DNA from: Planctomycetaceae bacterium
GTDB taxonomy: Bacteria > Planctomycetota > Planctomycetia > Planctomycetales > Planctomycetaceae
Length of the DNA stretch: 64,000 bases
Direction of reading: 5' to 3'
Assembly (NCBI GenBank): GCA_021732845.1
Contig: JAKFUF010000030.1
Location: 30,104 to 94,103, forward strand
Shown here: positions 60,522 to 64,000 of the stretch, in pieces
How positions within the stretch are numbered: position 1 is the stretch's first letter
How the letters are laid out: every line of letters starts with the position of its first letter
The notes under the pieces: model-generated
What the model saw: the letters and a program-made list of their open reading frames with translations, nothing else
Database searches by the model: none
What the model was told of the DNA's origin: nothing
Translations under genes and position numbers: made by a program

Positions 60522-61664
60522 TCAACTGCGGGGTCTGTCGAACTTCTTGGGCGGGACCGAGACGGTCGTTTTGTCAGCCGAACTGTCGAACACCTGATGC
60601 ACAATTCGGTAGGCCCGCGTGCCGGTCAAGTCCTCGCGCGCCCGGTCGGCAAAGTACATTTCGAGCAAGGTCGTCAACTTGGAGTCGGTCCCCTCGTCTT
60701 CCCCGGGCTTCTGATGCGCGGAAAGCATCAGGAACTCCAAATGATCTCCCTTTTTTATGAAGATCTTGTATTCGCCGAATTTGTCAGCCCGGGCGAGGTC
60801 GCCTCCCAGTGCCCGCACGGTTGCTTGGGCAATCCTGAAGTCCTCGTCCGAATCGCCGGGCTTCAAACCGGTGGTCGGCAGTTTCAATGTACCCTTGCGG
60901 GTGGACGGCAGAACGAGCACCGTCGTGCCTTCGTCGGCTGTGTCATCGTTGCCGTGCTCGTCCACATAGACGACCTTGCCCTTGAACGCCGGAAGCGGTT
61001 CTCCGCCCGGTTCCACGACGGGCTTCTCTGGGGCAGACCCACGGCCAATCATGTAGCCACCGGTCAGTCCGAACACCAAGCCGCCGAAGCCTGTCGCCAC
61101 AGCCAGCAACAACCCCAGCATCTTCTGGCGTTTTTGTGCCGCACGCATTTTGGCGACATCTGGTGCCGCCTGCATCACATTGTCCCATGCTCCCTGGTTG
61201 GGCGCATCGGAATAGGGCGATGCATCCAAGAGTGGAACCGGGGGGCCGAGGTCGTCGTCTTCTGGCAACGAGTATCCGGTCGGCTTTGCCCCGCGGTGCG
61301 TTGGCGGCAGAGAGGAAATCGGAATGCGCTCCGCCGGCAGCGGCTGTGGCGTGGGAACCGCATCGGGAGCCACCCACATCGCCTCCCGCCCCACCGACGG
61401 ATTCAGGTTGGCGAGATTCGGGTTTTGATCGAACCGCACGGACGAAGTCGGCGGACGATTCAAATCCGCCAATTCTTTCAGATTCGCGGCGATTTTCGGG
61501 TCATCCGACCGCATCACTGGAGCGGGTGCCGTTCGTGCATCGCCATCCTCCGCGGGAACCAGCACCGAACGTCCGCACGTGGGACAGTCCACGGTCTGCC
61601 CGATTTTCTTGCGGGAGATCCCCAGAAGCTGGCGGCAGTATTGGCAGCGAAACTTGATCGGCAT
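60522..61664 (-). CDS. Zinc-ribbon membrane protein of unknown function
   Basis: The 380-residue protein opens with a zinc-ribbon, FRCQYCRQLLGISRKKIGQ plus DCPTCGRSV, giving two CxxC pairs. A long proline- and aspartate-rich region follows, then one membrane helix near residue 190 (LGLLLAVATGFGGLVFGLTGG). The C-terminal domain (about 220-380) is predicted outside the cytoplasm, with AFKGKVVYVDEHGNDDTADEG and KIFIKKGDHLEFLML. The N-terminal ribbon is typical of planctomycete membrane proteins. The next gene on the strand is a small membrane protein whose stop lies six bases upstream. Confidence 0.7.
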   Translation of the reverse strand: MPIKFRCQYCRQLLGISRKKIGQTVDCPTCGRSVLVPAEDGDARTAPAPVMRSDDPKIAANLKELADLNRPPTSSVRFDQNPNLANLNPSVGREAMWVAPDAVPTPQPLPAERIPISSLPPTHRGAKPTGYSLPEDDDLGPPVPLLDASPYSDAPNQGAWDNVMQAAPDVAKMRAAQKRQKMLGLLLAVATGFGGLVFGLTGGYMIGRGSAPEKPVVEPGGEPLPAFKGKVVYVDEHGNDDTADEGTTVLVLPSTRKGTLKLPTTGLKPGDSDEDFRIAQATVRALGGDLARADKFGEYKIFIKKGDHLEFLMLSAHQKPGEDEGTDSKLTTLLEMYFADRAREDLTGTRAYRIVHQVFDSSADKTTVSVPPKKFDRPRS

Positions 61665-61670
61665 AGGAAA

Positions 61671-61928
61671 TTACGACTTTTCGACGGGCTTGGCTTGGGG
61701 AGGAGTTCCCTGACGGGCCAATTCAACCAGCGCCAGCAAAACGACCAGTGTCACAAAATTCAATGCCCAGCAGAGCGCAGCCACACAGGCCGCCCCGCGC
61801 ACTCCTTCCGCTCCTGCCACGTCCCCCAGGCCTGCGAGCCACGCCCAACACAGCGCAATCACCGCCAACACGAGCGACAAGACGCCACCCGTCCACAATG
61901 CCCGGCGAATCGCCGCCTGATACCACAT
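61671..61928 (-). CDS. Small two-helix membrane protein
   Basis: I begin this 85-residue protein at the ATG at 61928 (MWYQAAIRRALWTGG); a TTG at 61940 abuts an AGGAGG ribosome-binding site. Two membrane helices are predicted near residues 14-34 (VLSLVLAVIALCWAWLAGLG) and 44-66 (ACVAALCWALNFVTLVVLLAL). It lies six bases upstream of the zinc-ribbon gene on the same strand, and the two are probably co-transcribed. I recognise no family. Confidence 0.6.
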   Translation of the reverse strand: MWYQAAIRRALWTGGVLSLVLAVIALCWAWLAGLGDVAGAEGVRGAACVAALCWALNFVTLVVLLALVELARQGTPPQAKPVEKS

Positions 61929-62080
61929 CGGTATTTCCAACCTCCTGTCCCAATATTCTCCCTTAACTCTCTACAACCGGCACAATGTTGTCAATCGGGC
62001 CTGAGAGTTCCATCCGCCGCTTGGCGAAATTGACCTGTTTCGCCATGTGCCAGCCTTGGCTGAACACCGCCGACCCTGTC

Positions 62081-63367
62081 TCAAGATCGCGCAAACGTCG
62101 ATTCACGCGTCGGCTGGTACCGAATCGCCAAATGTGGGGTCTCGATCCGTTTCTGTCCCGTGCCCAGCGACCGCACGCCGGCTTCCACGAGGCCTGTCGT
62201 CAGCAGCGTCCGTTCCAAGGGATACGGCGATTTGCCGGTCAGAAAAGTCTCCTCGGCCTTGGACATTAGCGAGGCGGAATAGACGACATTGGGGTTGGGC
62301 GGCAGATGGAACAGCGTCGACAGTGGCTCAGCTTCGCCCTTCAGCCTGGCGGCGAACGTGAAATCTCCGACCAGCCCGTTCATCAGCAGCATGGTCGCCT
62401 TGGTGCCATCCGCGTATTCAAACCGGTAGGCAATCGGCTCCTTGACCCATTCCCGCATCTGCGCGGGAGTGGGATAACGGTCGCTGAAGGTGTCCGGCTG
62501 TGCCAGCTCGTGGCTCCGCGACAGGCAGGCTTCAAAGAGTTTGGGATCCCAGCCACCGGCGGCCCAACTCCCTGTGTCCATCGCCTTCCAGACCGCCGGC
62601 CCTTGGATGGCGTGCATCGCCACCACTCCTGTTTCACCACCGCGCCGCCGTTCGGCCATGCATTGAATGACTTCCAGGTTGTGGAAGTCGTAGCTGTCGA
62701 TGGCCCCCGGCGAGATGCACATCAGTTCTTCAACATCTGCCCCCAGCGGCATTTCAATCGCGGGCATCCGCCACGTGACCGGCAGCGACGAACCGGCGGT
62801 GAAGGCGAACCCCAGTTCGCGCGAGATGTCATACATCTCCTTGGCGTAGTCCCAGTTCCACGACAGGTGCTTGTCGTTGAAGACCGGCAGGGTCTTCTTC
62901 TCCTGGCGAAACACGTCGGTGACTTGCTTGAAGAACTCGTAGCGCGGGTATTTTGTCTGCTTGTATTGGCTCAACTCATAGTTGCCGTGCTCGCCGATGA
63001 TCAGCACGGCATCCACCGCCAGTTCCTTCCCTCCACACCGCAGGGCCTCGGCGACACTTTTATAGAGGGGGAACCCGAATTCGGCAGAACGTTTGCGGGC
63101 CAGGTCGTTCTCGGGAAACTGGTCCACATAGGCCGACACCACATCAATGGCCGGCTTATGCCAGCGACCGTTGATGGGGTAGCCGACAATGAACCGCTCG
63201 GCCATGTGCCACGCATGCGATCTGTACCGCCACTCCGTGGTCACCACCGCCAGCCGCTTGCGCTTCGCCGGTTCCTCACCAGCAGCGAACACGAGAGAAC
63301 CACCCGCGAGCCCCGCGCCCACCACTCCCGCACCCACCGATTCAAGAAACGTCCGCCGATTCAACAT
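62081..63367 (-). CDS. Tat-exported protein, unclassified planctomycete family
   Basis: The 428-residue protein starts with a twin-arginine signal (NRRTFLESVGAGVVGAGLAGG). The body has VVTTEWRYRSHAWHMAERFIVGYP, VDAVLIIGEHGNYELSQYKQTKYP, and YDFHNLEVIQCMAERRRGGETG. The NRRTF start and the surrounding pattern suggest a Rossmann-like exported oxidoreductase or binding protein, but I cannot name a family. It probably acts in the periplasm after folding with a cofactor in the cytoplasm, as Tat export implies. Confidence 0.65.
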   Translation of the reverse strand: MLNRRTFLESVGAGVVGAGLAGGSLVFAAGEEPAKRKRLAVVTTEWRYRSHAWHMAERFIVGYPINGRWHKPAIDVVSAYVDQFPENDLARKRSAEFGFPLYKSVAEALRCGGKELAVDAVLIIGEHGNYELSQYKQTKYPRYEFFKQVTDVFRQEKKTLPVFNDKHLSWNWDYAKEMYDISRELGFAFTAGSSLPVTWRMPAIEMPLGADVEELMCISPGAIDSYDFHNLEVIQCMAERRRGGETGVVAMHAIQGPAVWKAMDTGSWAAGGWDPKLFEACLSRSHELAQPDTFSDRYPTPAQMREWVKEPIAYRFEYADGTKATMLLMNGLVGDFTFAARLKGEAEPLSTLFHLPPNPNVVYSASLMSKAEETFLTGKSPYPLERTLLTTGLVEAGVRSLGTGQKRIETPHLAIRYQPTRESTFARS

Positions 63368-63539
63368 GTTCCGCCTTTTTCAATATTCCAGTGGCTCAGA
63401 ACGCAGGCGTTTGGGGATGAAAACGCATCGGCGCGGGCCGATGGATGAGATCCTAGCGAACGCGACCGGGACTGGCCAGCGGCCGAGTTTTAGGTTCCGA
63501 CCGGAATCGCGTCGCACTTCTTCATTTGTCACACAATCA

Positions 63540-63836
63540 CTGCTAGATTCACTCACACCCCTCGGAATGTGGACCACCCTCACCCGCCAGCCCCGCGGCA
63601 TGACCGAGCCACTGCATCCAGAACAAATGCTTACCCGTCAACAGGCCCTGGCCCTCTACACCATCAACAATGCCTACCTCACGTTTCAAGAAAATGACAA
63701 AGGCAGCCTGGAACCCGGAATACTCGCCGACTTCGTGATCCTCACCAAAGATCCGCTGACCTGCTCGCTCGACGAACTGCGTGACATGACCGTGGAGGAA
63801 ACGTGGCTGGGAGGAAAACGGGTGTGGAAGAGGTGA
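63540..63836 (+). pseudogene. C-terminal remnant of an amidohydrolase (YtcJ-like family)
   Basis: A plus-strand reading frame ends with LTRQQALALYTINNAYLTFQ and ADFVILTKDPLTC, the well-known C-terminal region of amidohydrolase family 3 (YtcJ type). The preceding PLGMWTTLTRQPRGM also matches. The first 450 or so residues, including all metal ligands, are missing; upstream the frame loses all similarity. The remnant retains an intact stop. It is a truncated pseudogene. Confidence 0.7.
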
Positions 63837-63868
63837 GAGGGGCTGAGCCACTTTTTCAGCGGCTGCAT

Positions 63869-64000
63869 TCACTCCCCCTGGGCTTCCGCGATCACGAGCG
63901 AGATCGCGCCTGTTTCTGCTTCCGATAGACTTTCCCCCGAATTCAGTTGGCGGACTTTGCCATTCCTGGCGCGAACACTCACCTGCAATTTTTGTCCGCG
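63869..64000 (-). CDS. C-terminal end of a gene running out of the window
   Basis: The minus strand is open from the window edge to a TGA at 63869-63871, giving at least 43 residues (ending ISLVIAEAQGE). The start lies outside the window. The composition is ordinary, but no domain can be recognised from this piece. Confidence 0.4.
   Translation of the reverse strand, partial: RGQKLQVSVRARNGKVRQLNSGESLSEAETGAISLVIAEAQGE

Noticed and set aside
60510..62033. 507-codon open frame on the plus strand
   Set aside because: Antisense to the zinc-ribbon and small membrane genes, which carry CxxC pairs and membrane helices.
1..64000. tRNA or rRNA genes
   Set aside because: I looked for T-loop and anticodon-stem patterns and for conserved rRNA words on both strands and found none that fold convincingly.

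Overview
The window is about 60% GC and looks like a piece of a Planctomycetota chromosome. The evidence is the protein repertoire: two PVC-type membrane-bound dehydrogenase/HEAT proteins (one ending in a cytochrome c), a cytochrome/DUF1549/DUF1553 protein followed directly by a Tat-exported DUF1501 protein, PQQ-like beta-propellers, a SCO-DUF420 fusion, BlaI/M56 pairs, FG-GAP/Calx-beta surface proteins and many secreted proteins of unknown function. I see no rRNA, tRNA, CRISPR array, prophage or complete insertion sequence.

Layout. 0-8 kb: a DinB-like protein, a secreted unknown, a 190-bp inverted repeat, an unlisted 41-residue membrane protein, glycolate-oxidase-type GlcD and a large PVC cytochrome. 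8-10 kb: a macro-domain remnant, then a BlaI-M56 pair with a readable promoter/operator. 10-17.5 kb (mostly minus): an FmdB-like protein, a highly charged disordered protein behind a NYN RNase, and a close-packed unit of ABC-2 permease, SCO-DUF420, small membrane protein and NYN RNase, preceded by a PQQ sugar dehydrogenase. 17.5-32.5 kb (mostly plus): hydrolase-like protein, PQQ/EF-hand protein, a GH-accessory-like protein, class IV aminotransferase, Rpn nuclease, LTXXQ-like protein, PilZ protein, a large esterase and a second PVC dehydrogenase. 32.6-34.7 kb: a btaA-btaB betaine-lipid operon. 35-40 kb: amidohydrolase and a 953-residue FG-GAP/Calx-beta protein. 40-43 kb: a YtrA-like GntR regulator with a perfect palindromic operator and its ABC exporter. 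43-48 kb: DUF1553/DUF1501 pair and small envelope proteins. 48.7-55.4 kb: FMN reductase, PepSY and ApbE-DUF2271 genes, S9 peptidase, soluble histidine kinase. 55.4-59 kb: a 2-oxoacid dehydrogenase E1alpha-E1beta-E2 operon. 59-64 kb: aldo/keto reductase, a zinc-ribbon protein, a Tat-exported protein and an amidohydrolase remnant.

Three non-coding signals stand out. (1) The octamer GTGGCTCA occurs about 37 times on both strands by hand count, against about 2.5 expected from base composition. It is skewed to the plus strand (26:11), occurs in genes and between them, and twice forms inverted pairs, once across a stop codon. It behaves like a genome-wide signal such as a Chi-like or DNA-uptake sequence. 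(2) Gaps between genes carry palindromic elements whose arms are mostly tandem heptamers. Two of them fill the whole intercistronic space of an operon. (3) One copy of the heptamer-arm family is interrupted by a 184-bp MITE-like insertion with inverted ends and an 8-bp target duplication; a second copy 2.6 kb away serves as the empty site.

Starts were chosen from ribosome-binding sites, signal peptides and family starts, so many genes begin inside longer open frames. Motif counts were made by eye and should be repeated by computer.
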